A stretch of DNA of 64,000 nucleotides from Hyphomicrobiales bacterium. GTDB taxonomy: Bacteria; Pseudomonadota; Alphaproteobacteria; Rhizobiales; Rhizobiaceae. A model generated the notes under the pieces. That model ran no database searches. It was not told the DNA's origin and was given only the letters and a program-made list of their open reading frames with translations. The position numbers were made by a program, and so were the translations under genes. Shown here in pieces: positions 26,510-35,641 of the stretch. The DNA is taken from contig UCGV01000017.1 in NCBI GenBank assembly GCA_900471925.1, forward strand, positions 124,001 to 188,000. Reading direction: 5' to 3'. Position 1 is the stretch's first letter. Each line of letters opens with the position of its first letter.

Positions 26510-27826
26510 TCAAGCGCGTTCCATCACAGCACCCTGGACCGGTTTGGCGGCAAGCTGGTCGGCCAGCAGGATGTCGCGGGCTTCGTCGGGGTCGAGCCCA
26601 TGTTCGGTAATCATGTCGCCGCATTCGGCAATCATCCGGTCGATTCCATCCATCATTTTGATGCGCTTGTAGATGTCATCGGCGTAAAGCCCCATGCTTT
26701 CACCGATGATCTCCATGACGTTGATGATTTCGAACGAGACGTCCTTCTCAAAGTGACAGAGTTCGCGGTGACAGGCGTGAAACACCGTCGCCAGAGTCGT
26801 GACGCCGGCGTCCGCGGCTGCCCGAAATTCCTTCTCCCGGAGCTCTTCCTTGAAGCGCGGGGTCACCGTGAGATAGTTCGACATCAGGCCGACACGTGGC
26901 ACGTCAAGTTCGACCAATGTGACTCCCGGTATAGCGGCGAGGATATTTTTGACCGCCCTTGTCACGCCGGGTAGACCGGGTCGTTCGTTCAGCGCGACGG
27001 TCTTGTTGACGACGCGGGTGAAATGCGGGCGGAGCTGATCGAGCCGCTCTTCGAGATATTCGTAGAAAGGTTGCAGGGTAAAGGACCGATCCTGCGTCAT
27101 CTTCTCGTAGTTCGGGATGATGATCTCGTCGAACTGCGACTGGCAACTTGGGCACCAGGAGACCTTCGTTTGCGCGCCAATGTCTTGAATTTGGGCCAGG
27201 GTACTCAGGCCAGCACGCCCGGAAGTCTCACCATCGCCGGCACGAAATTGATTAATGCCGCAACATGCGGATGTTCCGCCGATGACCTGGTAGGTGGCAC
27301 CGATCCGCTCGAGTACATCGAGACAAAGCACCAGAATATGCGGTGTTTTATGAATATTGCAGCCGGTATATAGCGCAACGTCCGGGCGGACCTTCGGCTT
27401 TCCTGCAGCACTTGTCGGCTGCAGCCGTTCGATATCGCCTTTCGGCAGTTGAAGACGCGACACAACGCGGACTGTCTTTGCCATGGCGCGGAATGACTTC
27501 ATCGCGTTGGCCTTTACAGCAGGGCCGTCGCGTCTCTGGCTATGTGCATAATTTGCAAGCCTGACCAGCATTCTCGGATCGACACCGTATTCACATGCGT
27601 CGACACATAGACCACTACTGGAACAGGCCGCTCCCCAGCGCGCAGCTTCTTCCGTTCCTTCACCACCGCGCAACAGATCAATCATTCCATGCAGCACGCC
27701 CGTCGGCTCGGCATCGTCGATCCCGATTGCTTTTGTCATCGGGCAGGCCGTGAAACATTTGCCGCAAGCCGTGCAAGCATCGGCAATCTCGTGCATGCGT
27801 TGACCCAAGGCTTCAACGAAGTCCAT
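26510..27826 (-). CDS. Fe-S protein with two [4Fe-4S] motifs and CCG domains (HdrB/DgcB-like)
   Basis: 438 residues. The N-terminal dicluster has ACTACGKCFTACPM and CSSSGLCVDACEYG. Cys-rich CCG segments follow: LYTGCNIHKTPH with TSACCG near 175-200, and VSWCPSCQSQF near 225, with a further FHACHRELCHFEK around 360. This layout is shared with heterodisulfide-reductase subunit B/D-like proteins, glycolate oxidase subunit F and DgcB of dimethylglycine catabolism, which pass electrons from a dehydrogenase to a carrier or quinone. No dehydrogenase flavoprotein of that kind is present apart from the ferredoxin reductase. It is the most unusual member of the operon. Confidence 0.83.
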   Translation of the reverse strand: MDFVEALGQRMHEIADACTACGKCFTACPMTKAIGIDDAEPTGVLHGMIDLLRGGEGTEEAARWGAACSSSGLCVDACEYGVDPRMLVRLANYAHSQRRDGPAVKANAMKSFRAMAKTVRVVSRLQLPKGDIERLQPTSAAGKPKVRPDVALYTGCNIHKTPHILVLCLDVLERIGATYQVIGGTSACCGINQFRAGDGETSGRAGLSTLAQIQDIGAQTKVSWCPSCQSQFDEIIIPNYEKMTQDRSFTLQPFYEYLEERLDQLRPHFTRVVNKTVALNERPGLPGVTRAVKNILAAIPGVTLVELDVPRVGLMSNYLTVTPRFKEELREKEFRAAADAGVTTLATVFHACHRELCHFEKDVSFEIINVMEIIGESMGLYADDIYKRIKMMDGIDRMIAECGDMITEHGLDPDEARDILLADQLAAKPVQGAVMERA

Positions 27827-27852
27827 AACAAATCACCCTTTTTCCAGATTGC

Positions 27853-28614
27853 CTACCGGGCAGTCCAACCGCCGTCCGCAAACAGAGTCGAACCCGTGCA
27901 GAAGGAAGATTCGTCGCTGGCCAGGAATAACATCGCCGCGGCGATTTCTTCTGGGCGACCCAGGCGATTGAACAATTGCCGCTGTTCAAGATGAGCACGG
28001 AGCTTGTCAGGATCGGAACTCGCTGCGAACAGCCGATCGTAGTATGGCGACTCCACAGTTCCCGCGCCAACGCAGTTCACCCGGATTTTCTGGTCGGCAT
28101 GGTCTAGCGCCATTGCCCGGGTGAGGGCAGCAACCGCCCCTTTCGATGCAACGTAAGCGGCCCGGTCGTAAATGCCGACCACCGATACCGCCGAGGCGGT
28201 ATTGATGATTGATCCGCCCCCTTGGGCCGCCATGATTGGTATGACGGCCTTACAGCCGAAAAATACCCCGTTGACATTGGTCGCCATCAGCGCGTTCCAA
28301 TCGGCTTCTGAAGTGTCAACTACGTTTCCAGCGATCCCATAGCCCGCGTTGTTGACCAGAATATCGATCCGGCCCCAAGTGGCGTTCGCGAGGCGGACCA
28401 TTTCTGCAACGTCGTTGAACTTGGATACATCGACCGTAGCAGCAAAAGCCTTACCCCCCGCGGCAACTATCTCCGCCGCGGTGCGCGAACCATCAGTTTC
28501 GTTGCGGTCAGCGATGCACACCCACGCACCCTCATGGGCAAAGAGGAGTGCCGCCGCGCGGCCAATGCCGGATCCGCCACCAGTTATTATGGCGGTTTTG
28601 TTCATCAAGCGCAT
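27853..28614 (-). CDS. Short-chain dehydrogenase/reductase (SDR)
   Basis: 253 residues from the ATG at 28614, which has GGAG six bases upstream; the frame also extends to 28638. Classical SDR motifs are present: TGGGSGIG, D in VDVSKF, NNAG, and YVASK active site, with NCVGAGTVESP and a C-terminal FADGGW. It oxidises or reduces a hydroxyl/keto group with NAD(P). First gene of the unit with the Fe-S protein, ferredoxin, reductase and DapA-like lyase. It could act on the product of the PhyH hydroxylation. Confidence 0.9.
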   Translation of the reverse strand: MRLMNKTAIITGGGSGIGRAAALLFAHEGAWVCIADRNETDGSRTAAEIVAAGGKAFAATVDVSKFNDVAEMVRLANATWGRIDILVNNAGYGIAGNVVDTSEADWNALMATNVNGVFFGCKAVIPIMAAQGGGSIINTASAVSVVGIYDRAAYVASKGAVAALTRAMALDHADQKIRVNCVGAGTVESPYYDRLFAASSDPDKLRAHLEQRQLFNRLGRPEEIAAAMLFLASDESSFCTGSTLFADGGWTAR

Positions 28615-28849
28615 CGCAATCTCCAGGTCGTAAAGCAAGGGATGTAAGAGGTACCGCTGCCGGCACGGCGAGGGTCAACCGACCGGAGCACATCGTGAAG
28701 AGGAGCCGGCGCGCGCCACGACAACATGGCAGCGATACAACGGTGTACGCCGCTCGTGTATGACCAGCGAATAAAAGGTATGAAATGTGCACAGAACCGA
28801 AAACTGCGCCGCTTCCGTGCGGCTGCCTTTTCGTTAGACGAGAGCCGGG

Positions 28850-29500
28850 TTATTTCCCAAGAATGGCTCTCTCTGTGGTGCGGATATGCACGTTTAAAGC
28901 CAACTTTAATCTCTCGGCATCCCTGCTCGTGAGAGCCGCTAAAATGTCGAGGTGCTCCTGGTGTCGGGCGGTTGCAGCTGCCGGATTCTCGCCGCGCTCC
29001 GCCAGATAACTGACGACGTGTAGTTGGATTTGCAGCTGCGCATAGAACCGCGTCAACGTAGGATTGGCGGCGAGAGCCACAATTGCCGAATGAAATTCTG
29101 TATTCGCACGCACGAAATCGGCGCTTGAGCCAGCCCGGCCGAGCTTGTTGACCGCAAAAGTCAGCTCTTGAAGATCCTCGTCGGTTACGTTCTGCACCGC
29201 GTAGTCGGCGGCGAACGTTTCCAGCGTAAGGCGCAAGGCAAAAAGCTGACTTGCCTGGACCCGGTCGACCTGATTGACGACCGTTCCACTGCGCCCGGCG
29301 ACCGACAGGAAGCCTTCGCTTTGAAGACGGTTGATCGCTTCGCGAACCGGGGTCCTCCCGATCTGTAGCCGATCCACCAATAAGTACACTGAGGTGCGCT
29401 CTCCGGGCCGCAATTCGCGATTTAGCACCAGATCGATAATGCCGTTGTAGGCAAGATCGACGGCGGAAAGTTCCTTGGCTGTAGTGTTCGGCGTGTCCAT
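28850..29500 (-). CDS. GntR family regulator with FCD domain
   Basis: From the ATG at 29500 the protein is 216 residues; an ATG at 29557 gives 235. The winged helix-turn-helix (VDRLQIGRTPVREAINRLQSEGFLSVAGRSGTVV) is followed by an all-helical FCD ligand domain with the metal/ligand residues in ANTEFHSAIV and TARHQEHLDIL. FCD-type GntR proteins sense carboxylic acids and normally repress adjacent catabolic genes. Tandem TGACATGTCA operators lie in its own upstream region and before the MFS-PhyH unit, so it is the probable regulator of all three units. Confidence 0.88.
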   Translation of the reverse strand: MDTPNTTAKELSAVDLAYNGIIDLVLNRELRPGERTSVYLLVDRLQIGRTPVREAINRLQSEGFLSVAGRSGTVVNQVDRVQASQLFALRLTLETFAADYAVQNVTDEDLQELTFAVNKLGRAGSSADFVRANTEFHSAIVALAANPTLTRFYAQLQIQLHVVSYLAERGENPAAATARHQEHLDILAALTSRDAERLKLALNVHIRTTERAILGK

Positions 29501-29811
29501 GATCGACCAATTCTGTGTCGGTCTTCCACGACACGATCGCCGGGGGAGAACCGTCATTCTTCGCGCGGAAAACTAGCCGAACATGGATTGTTTCGAAACC
29601 CGCGTATTTTGTCGTCAACGAAAATTTTCCGTAATCCCGATGAAAAGGATAACTTAGCTCCGATGCTGCGAACGCTGAATGCGATGCTCTAGCGCGGCTG
29701 CCTCGCTCAGCATAGCCTGTACGAGCATGCTCGCGTCGAGCTATCTTTGTCTGCCGCCGTTGCGCCATGTCCCGTCCTTTTCGCTTCGGTTCATAGTTTG
29801 CACATTGCAAC

Positions 29812-29834
29812 TGACATGTCAATCTAGCATGTCA
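29812..29834. promoter_or_regulatory. Tandem 13-bp operator, GntR side
   Basis: TGACATGTCA (29812-29821) and TAGCATGTCA (29825-29834) start 13 bases apart. Read on the minus strand it gives TTGACATG twice, each with a TTGACA -35 box directed towards the GntR gene about 310 bases away. No credible gene lies in the 29501-29811 stretch, so it is probably a long leader or contains a second promoter. Confidence 0.7.
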
Positions 29835-29946
29835 AATGGCAGAGTTGGTTTTGGCGGTTCGTTATCTCGACGCCACTGAAGTCCAGATAGCTTGCACAGA
29901 TCATGCCCAGCTCATCTTCAAGCAACCGCAACCATGCCAGATTTTC

Positions 29947-29969
29947 TAACATATCAAATTGACATGTCA
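29947..29969. promoter_or_regulatory. Tandem 13-bp operator, ABC side
   Basis: TAACATATCA (29947-29956) and the perfect TGACATGTCA (29960-29969) are again in 13-base phase. TTGACA at 29959-29964 points to the ABC importer starting at 30064. The spacing to that gene is normal for an operator overlapping its promoter. Confidence 0.7.
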
Positions 29970-30063
29970 ATTTTGAGGATGTAAGCGTCTGTCGGCGAGA
30001 GGTCGGACGCTAAACGACAACTTTCAACATCGGTCAAATCAGGCGACACAAAAGGGGATCGAC

Positions 30064-30912
30064 ATGAAACTGGTGACATTCTTGGCCGGGATGGTTCTGG
30101 CAACTTCAGCGGGTGCATTTGCTCGGGCCGAGGAGGCAGCAAAATTTGGCGACTGCAAACTGGTGGGTCCAGTTGACAGCGTTCAACTCAAAACTCTGAC
30201 TGAAGATACGCTCACTGTTGGGACAGTGTTACCCAATCCGGGTTGGTGGAACGGCAATTCTGCAACATCCATCAATGGAGGTTTTGAATACTGTATGGCG
30301 GCAGAGATCGCGTACAGGGCGGGGTTTCATCATCTCGAGATCAAGACGGTGGCTTGGGATCAGCTGATTTCTGGGGCTTCAACCGGATACGACTTAGCGA
30401 TAGCCAGCGTCACAATTACCGACAAGCGCAAAGCTGTGATGAACTTCTCCGTGCCTTACTACCACGAGAACAACGGCGTGGCCGTTCGTGCGAACAGCGA
30501 CGTCAATGCGGAAAATATCCGTCAGAAGCGGATTGGGGTCGTACAGGGATCAACGAATGGCGACTGGGTAATCAAAACGCTCAAACCCGACTCGCGCCCA
30601 TCGGTATTTCAGAACCTCACCGACGTTTTCACGGCGCTTTCCGCAAACCAGGTCGACGCGGTCATCAGCGACACCTCGCTCGCTTTGAATGGAGCAAGCA
30701 AGTCTCATGGCCTCCTAACTGTGGTTGGTCAGTACAAGGTCGATCAGTCACTCGGAATTGTGGTTCCTAAAGACTCGGCTAATCAGGCCGCAATCGACAA
30801 GGTTGTCACCCAGTTTCAGTCGGATGGGATTTTGGCCAAACTCACCGATCAGTACCTGACACCCGTGTTTGGTGGCAATCCCGACAGGATCGCGTTCTGG
30901 GAGGCCAAGTGA
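30064..30912 (+). CDS. ABC transporter substrate-binding protein, polar amino acid (SBP_bac_3) type
   Basis: 282 residues with a Sec signal (MKLVTFLAGMVLATSAGAFARA). The mature part fits family-3 amino-acid-type binding proteins: TVGTVLPNPGWWNG, GGFEYCMAAEIAYRAG, ASVTITDKRKAVMNFSVPYY and VVPKDSANQAA. AAAGGGG precedes the ATG. It starts an importer operon divergent from the FCD-GntR gene and carries that regulator's presumed operator. Amino acids, opines and some non-amino-acid acids are carried by this family; the true ligand is unknown. Confidence 0.92.
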   Translation: MKLVTFLAGMVLATSAGAFARAEEAAKFGDCKLVGPVDSVQLKTLTEDTLTVGTVLPNPGWWNGNSATSINGGFEYCMAAEIAYRAGFHHLEIKTVAWDQLISGASTGYDLAIASVTITDKRKAVMNFSVPYYHENNGVAVRANSDVNAENIRQKRIGVVQGSTNGDWVIKTLKPDSRPSVFQNLTDVFTALSANQVDAVISDTSLALNGASKSHGLLTVVGQYKVDQSLGIVVPKDSANQAAIDKVVTQFQSDGILAKLTDQYLTPVFGGNPDRIAFWEAK

Positions 30913-32003
30913 TGTCAGTCGCGCTCTTGGAGGAGAGGGCACCTGTCCAGTTTTTATCGCCGCCACAACCGAGCGCGCGATTGGTATTTGGTACCCTTCT
31001 GTTTAGTGTAGCCGTTGCGATCATCGTTCAGTTGATCAATCAAATCTGCATCAGCCAGGCGGTCGATCCCGGGCTGAATCAGTTCTGCCGTGCCTTCAAT
31101 ATCGTGAGCATCGTCGGGTGCCTCGGCGTTCTGTATTTCGCCGGAACTGCGATCCGGGCATCGGTAAGGAGCAACAAGCTAATGGACACGGGCCTCGTTA
31201 TCGAGGCCCGCGCAAGCGCCGCGCGGGCTCGCCAGGAAAGTTATGTGACGCTTGGCCTCTGCGTTACGCTGTTGATCGTCACGACCATCGTGATGCTCGT
31301 GACGATCAACAACGGAACTGTTCAAAAGACGTTCCTGCAATTGGACCTGATGACGTCGAGCCTGCCGGATATCGCGGCGGCGTTCCTCGTCAATATTATT
31401 ATGGCGACTGCCGCGCAGGCTCTGATTATGGTTTTCGGTCTGGTACTCGCCGTTGCACGGATGTTGCCTGGTCGGGCCGGTGCTCCCATCCGCTTACTCG
31501 CTATTGCCTATGTCGATTTGTTTCGCGCTATCCCAGCGATAATCGTCATTTACATCATCGGCTTCGGCCTGCCGCTGGCCAACATCCCGGTCATCAGTCA
31601 ATTTCCGCCGATTGCCTTCGCCACATTTGCGCTCGCTGCGACCTACAGCGCTTATGTTGCCGAAACATATCGATCAGGGATCGAGTCCATTCATCCGTCG
31701 CAATGGTCAGCCGCGCGCTCCCTCGGGTTAAGCTATGCCAAAACCTTGAGATATATCATTCTGCCGCAAGCAGTCAGGAACGTGGTTCCACCGCTTTTGA
31801 GCGCTTTTATTTCGCTGCAAAAGGACACTGCGCTTGTCAATATTATAGGCACGATGGACGCATTTAACGAGTCGAAGTTTTATGCCTACAACAACTTCAA
31901 CCTGTCCCCTGTCACAGTCGTCGCCGTTCTCTTCTTCATCTTCACCATTCCTCAAACGCGACTGGTGGACCACCTGCTCAACCGCAAATCAAAAAGGGGA
32001 TGA
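30912..32003 (+). CDS. ABC transporter permease, HisM/GlnP type with extended N-terminus
   Basis: 363 residues from the ATG that overlaps the binding-protein stop (TGATG). Three hydrophobic segments in the first ~140 residues precede the standard permease core, whose ATPase-contact loop is ESIHPSQWSAARSLGLSYAKTLRYIILPQAVRNVVPP. The first half is longer than in simple HisM/HisQ proteins, which are about 220-240 residues. A single permease gene indicates a homodimeric channel. In-frame GTG at 30909 is an alternative start. Confidence 0.91.
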   Translation: MSVALLEERAPVQFLSPPQPSARLVFGTLLFSVAVAIIVQLINQICISQAVDPGLNQFCRAFNIVSIVGCLGVLYFAGTAIRASVRSNKLMDTGLVIEARASAARARQESYVTLGLCVTLLIVTTIVMLVTINNGTVQKTFLQLDLMTSSLPDIAAAFLVNIIMATAAQALIMVFGLVLAVARMLPGRAGAPIRLLAIAYVDLFRAIPAIIVIYIIGFGLPLANIPVISQFPPIAFATFALAATYSAYVAETYRSGIESIHPSQWSAARSLGLSYAKTLRYIILPQAVRNVVPPLLSAFISLQKDTALVNIIGTMDAFNESKFYAYNNFNLSPVTVVAVLFFIFTIPQTRLVDHLLNRKSKRG

Positions 32004-32006
32004 GGC

Positions 32007-32750
32007 ATGGCGTTCATCGACATAAATAGTCTTAAGAAAACCTATGGACCATTTGAAGTCCTCAAAGGAATCGACCTACAGATTAACAAGCATCAGGTTG
32101 TTTGCTTAATCGGTGCGTCGGGTTCAGGTAAATCGACGCTCCTGCGATGCATCAATTCTCTCGAGGTAATTGACAGTGGTACAGTCTCGATTGGTGGGGA
32201 CATCGTCTCTGGACCCGGCGTCGATGTGAATGCGCTGCGCCGACGCGTCGGCATGGTATTTCAATCATTCAATCTCTTCCCGCACATGACGGTGCTTGAG
32301 AACATCACCTTCGCCCCGCGGGTTCTGCTCAAAGAGCCTAAGGCAGCGGTGGACGATCGCGCAATGCGCCTGCTTGAGCGAGTCAAACTCGATCATCGTG
32401 CACGCTATTATCCCGATCAGTTGTCTGGCGGTCAGCAGCAGCGCGTGGCAATCGTTCGCGCGATTGCAATGCAGCCAGAAGCGCTGTTGCTTGACGAAAT
32501 TACTTCCGCTCTCGATCCCGAACTGGTCGCCGAAGTTCTCGACATTATCCGCGAACTCGCGGCGGAGGGTATGACGATGATCCTGGCGACGCATGAAATG
32601 CAATTCGCGCGCGAAGTAGCCAATCTGGTGGTGTTTCTAGAGCAGGGCCGATTGCTTGAGCAAGGCCCTCCGGCGGAAATCTTCGCCGCGCCAAAGGAAG
32701 AGCGCACTCGCGCGTTCCTAAAGCAGATCATCGACGCAAAGCGTATTTAA
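32007..32750 (+). CDS. ABC transporter ATP-binding protein, polar amino acid type
   Basis: 247 residues with Walker A GASGSGKST, Q-loop FQSFNLFPHM, signature LSGGQQQRVAIVRAI, Walker B LLLDEITSALD and switch His in LATHEMQFAREVANL. This is the HisP/GlnQ class with no extra C-terminal domain. It starts 3 bases after the permease stop and completes the importer that begins at 30064. Confidence 0.93.
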   Translation: MAFIDINSLKKTYGPFEVLKGIDLQINKHQVVCLIGASGSGKSTLLRCINSLEVIDSGTVSIGGDIVSGPGVDVNALRRRVGMVFQSFNLFPHMTVLENITFAPRVLLKEPKAAVDDRAMRLLERVKLDHRARYYPDQLSGGQQQRVAIVRAIAMQPEALLLDEITSALDPELVAEVLDIIRELAAEGMTMILATHEMQFAREVANLVVFLEQGRLLEQGPPAEIFAAPKEERTRAFLKQIIDAKRI

Positions 32751-32818
32751 GACTGATAAATTCAATCCAAGGATAGAGCCTTGGTGGATCCGCGAAACTA
32801 CGAGGAGAAATTCAAAAA

Positions 32819-33406
32819 ATGACCGTTATTGCAGCGCCGTTAAGGGTTGTCATTGTTCATGGTGCGCACGGAGGCCCAGAAACGAACTGGTTTCCTTGGC
32901 TTCACGTAGCGCTTGAGAGCGAGGGGATCGAAGTGGTGAGGCCGCGTTTCCCCACCCCGGCAGGACAATCTCTGTCAGCCTGGTTTGAAGCTTTTGATAT
33001 AGCGGTAAAGTCCCTGAACTCCTGCCCGACGATCCTCGTTGGCCACAGCTTGGGAGCCGCGTTTGCGCTTCGCCTCATTGAGCGGGCGACCGAGCCGGTT
33101 GCTGGCGTTTTCCTGGCAGCAGGCTTTGTTGGAGCGCTTGGTCTTGCCGACTACGACCCTATCAATCAATCGTTTTTCGACTCGCCATTCGACTGGCCAG
33201 CCATCCGCGAGCGAAAGGGGCGAGTATGTGGTTGCTGGGCCGGAGACAACGATCCCTATGTACCGTTGTCTCGCTCGCGAGACGTGGCGAACTCCTTGGA
33301 CGCCCCACTCGAAATTGTAGCCGGCGGGGGCCATCTCAATGGCGAGACGAACTTTATTACATTCCCGCAAATCCGAGATGCCATCCTCGCCTTTCGATCG
33401 GCATAA
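32819..33406 (+). CDS. Alpha/beta hydrolase, RBBP9/YdeN family
   Basis: 195 residues, the normal length of the small RBBP9/YdeN serine hydrolases. The nucleophile elbow is LVGHSLGAAFAL, followed by the acid in CWAGDNDPYVPLS and the His in GGGHLNGET. It starts 68 bases after the ATPase gene and is probably part of the same transcript. It may hydrolyse an ester or lactone of the imported compound; the substrate cannot be read from sequence. Confidence 0.87.
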   Translation: MTVIAAPLRVVIVHGAHGGPETNWFPWLHVALESEGIEVVRPRFPTPAGQSLSAWFEAFDIAVKSLNSCPTILVGHSLGAAFALRLIERATEPVAGVFLAAGFVGALGLADYDPINQSFFDSPFDWPAIRERKGRVCGCWAGDNDPYVPLSRSRDVANSLDAPLEIVAGGGHLNGETNFITFPQIRDAILAFRSA

Positions 33407-33585
33407 CTCCCCTATTCTACTGTCTCTCTCACGCCCAAGCCAATGACCGAAATGGTTGCCATTGGCTTCGGCCTAGATCTTGGCGATGTCGGATGTGCCA
33501 ACACGTTCGCTCACCCGCGTAGACAGATAAACACAGGGTTCCGTGGCCAGAAACGCGCGTCTGAAGTTCGTGCGCAGGTGCAGGC

Positions 33586-34992
33586 ATGTTCCTTTCGGTA
33601 TTCGATGTTTTCAAGATCGGCGTCGGGCCTTCGAGCTCGCATACCATGGGGCCGATGTCGGCTGCCAACCGCTTCCTCGACCTCATTCTGTCGAACGAGT
33701 GGCCACGCCCTACATCAGGCGCGCAGGTCGCGTCGATCAAGGCCAGCCTGCATGGTTCGCTTGCCTATACCGGGATCGGTCACGGAACGGGCAGGGCGGT
33801 GATCCTTGGCCTGATGGGCGAGGCGCCAGATAGTGTCGATCCCGACAAGATGGACGGCATCATCGATCAGGTGGAGCGCTCCGGCCGCATCACGCCGCCC
33901 GGCCATCCCGCCTATTTCTTCCTGCCGAAGAACGACCTGGTCTTCGACAAGAAGCAGACGCTTCCCGGCCATGCGAACGGCATGATCTTTTCCGCCTTCG
34001 ACAAGGACGACCGGCTGCTGCTGCGCCGCATCTACTACTCGGTCGGCGGCGGTTTCGTGGTCACCGATACCGAGCTTGAGCAGATGCGCGCCAAGAAGAA
34101 GGCGGCGCCCGGCGCCACCAAGGTACCCTATCCCTTCGCCACCGCCGCGCAGATGCTGGAGATGGCCGATCGCTCGGGGCTCACCATTGCGCAGATGAAG
34201 CGTGCCAATGAGGAAAGCCAGCGCAGCCGCGAGGAGCTCGATGCCGGTCTCGACCGGATCTGGGATGCGATGCGCTCCTGTATCGAGCGCGGGCTGAAGG
34301 TCGACGGCATCATGCCTGGTGGCCTCAAGGTTCGCCGCCGGGCGCGGCAGATCCACGACAAGCTGCAGGAAGAATGGCGCAGCAACCGCATCAACCCGCT
34401 GCTCGCCAACGACTGGCTGAGCGTCTATGCCATGGCGGTCAACGAGGAGAATGCGGCGGGCGGCCGCGTCGTCACCGCGCCGACCAATGGCGCGGCCGGC
34501 GTCATTCCGGCAACGATCCGCTACTACGAGCATTTCCACGACGACTGGGACCAGAACGGTATCCGCGACTACCTGCTGACGGCTGCTGCGGTCGGCGGCA
34601 TCATCAAGCACAACGCCTCGATCTCCGGCGCTGAAGTCGGCTGTCAGGGCGAGGTGGGTTCGGCGGCTGCGATGGCGGCTGCGGGGCTTGCTGCAGTCAT
34701 GGGTGCGACGCCGGCCCAGATCGAAAACGCCGCCGAAATCGCGCTCGAGCATCACCTCGGCATGACCTGTGACCCGGTTGCCGGCCTCGTTCAGGTTCCC
34801 TGTATCGAGCGCAACGCCCTAGGTGCCGTCAAGGCAGTGACGGCGGCCTCGCTTGCAGTCAAGGGAGACGGCCAGCATTTCGTGCCGCTGGACGCCTGTA
34901 TCGAGACGATGCGGCAGACCGGATACGACATGAGCGAGAAATACAAGGAAACCTCTACCGGAGGTTTGGCCGTCAACGTCGTCGAATGCTAA
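33586..34992 (+). CDS. sdaA: L-serine ammonia-lyase (L-serine dehydratase)
   Basis: 468 residues combining the beta and alpha parts of the iron-sulfur L-serine dehydratase in one chain: FKIGVGPSSSHTMGPM at the start, GHGTGRAVILGL, then GAAGVIPATIRYYEHF, SGAEVGCQGEVGSAAAMAAAGL and DPVAGLVQVPCIERN near the end. The cluster Cys residues in these last motifs are intact. It deaminates L-serine to pyruvate in the cytoplasm. Codons are much richer in G/C at the third position than in the flanking genes, as for a core chromosomal gene set among accessory DNA. It stands alone; no operon partner is evident. Confidence 0.96.
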   Translation: MFLSVFDVFKIGVGPSSSHTMGPMSAANRFLDLILSNEWPRPTSGAQVASIKASLHGSLAYTGIGHGTGRAVILGLMGEAPDSVDPDKMDGIIDQVERSGRITPPGHPAYFFLPKNDLVFDKKQTLPGHANGMIFSAFDKDDRLLLRRIYYSVGGGFVVTDTELEQMRAKKKAAPGATKVPYPFATAAQMLEMADRSGLTIAQMKRANEESQRSREELDAGLDRIWDAMRSCIERGLKVDGIMPGGLKVRRRARQIHDKLQEEWRSNRINPLLANDWLSVYAMAVNEENAAGGRVVTAPTNGAAGVIPATIRYYEHFHDDWDQNGIRDYLLTAAAVGGIIKHNASISGAEVGCQGEVGSAAAMAAAGLAAVMGATPAQIENAAEIALEHHLGMTCDPVAGLVQVPCIERNALGAVKAVTAASLAVKGDGQHFVPLDACIETMRQTGYDMSEKYKETSTGGLAVNVVEC

Positions 34993-35641
34993 TACTGGAC
35001 AGATTTTCAAAATGCGACGTTACAGCGTGTTTGGCATTGCGTTGGAATATCTGGCGATTTGGCTCCGCTCTATCAAGCGCGATAATCATTCCTCCAGACC
35101 ACACAGCAACAGGCGCTGTCCGATCTCTGCAATGGACCTGATAGCTGCGAGCAATCTCTACCGACGTTTGTCGGCTGATATTCCGCATAAGTGGCAACGT
35201 TGGCATATCATCGGCCGGCAAGACGCCGGAGTTTTCGAAACCACATAGTCTGCCTTTCCTTGCCTTTTACGACGGTTCAGCCGCAGAGCCGGTGGTCTGG
35301 GCGGTTGGCTACCCCGCGGCAAAGCACGATCCGCTTTGGTGGAAGTCGCTCGCCGCCTTTCGCGCACTCTGGCGCAATAAGCGTCGCCTAGAAAGTGCGC
35401 TGGCAACTGCATTCGCTTTTGGGACCGTCGGATCGGCGACGCCATCGCTCCCAAATAGCTCGGCGGCAAAGCTCGGGACGCTGACAAATGAGCGCCCTCG
35501 CTGGCACTTTTTATACATAAAATTGCCGTGATGTGTCCGCCCGCAAGCGCGATGGAAGTTCCAGCCACGTTACCTGGCATCGTGCGCAACAGACGCACTT
35601 CGGACAAACGCTTAGCCGGGAGACCTGCTTGCATTTGCCGG
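34993..35641. other. 649-bp interval without a recognised gene
   Basis: Frames of 60-170 codons occur on both strands but show no domain, and the longest (35158-35673, minus) runs into the FAD gene in another frame. A plus-strand stretch at 35250-35480 reads for about 75 codons without a stop (with EPVVWAVGYPAAKHD) but has no ribosome site and was not recognised. It could be a decayed gene. Confidence 0.35.

Noticed and set aside
28605..29822. A 405-codon minus-strand frame
   Set aside because: It overlaps the GntR gene in another frame and the SDR start. Its composition is Arg/Ser-rich and domain-free, and its start sits inside the operator.
33715..34755. A 346-codon minus-strand frame
   Set aside because: It is antisense to sdaA, a common artefact in GC-rich genes with strong third-position bias.
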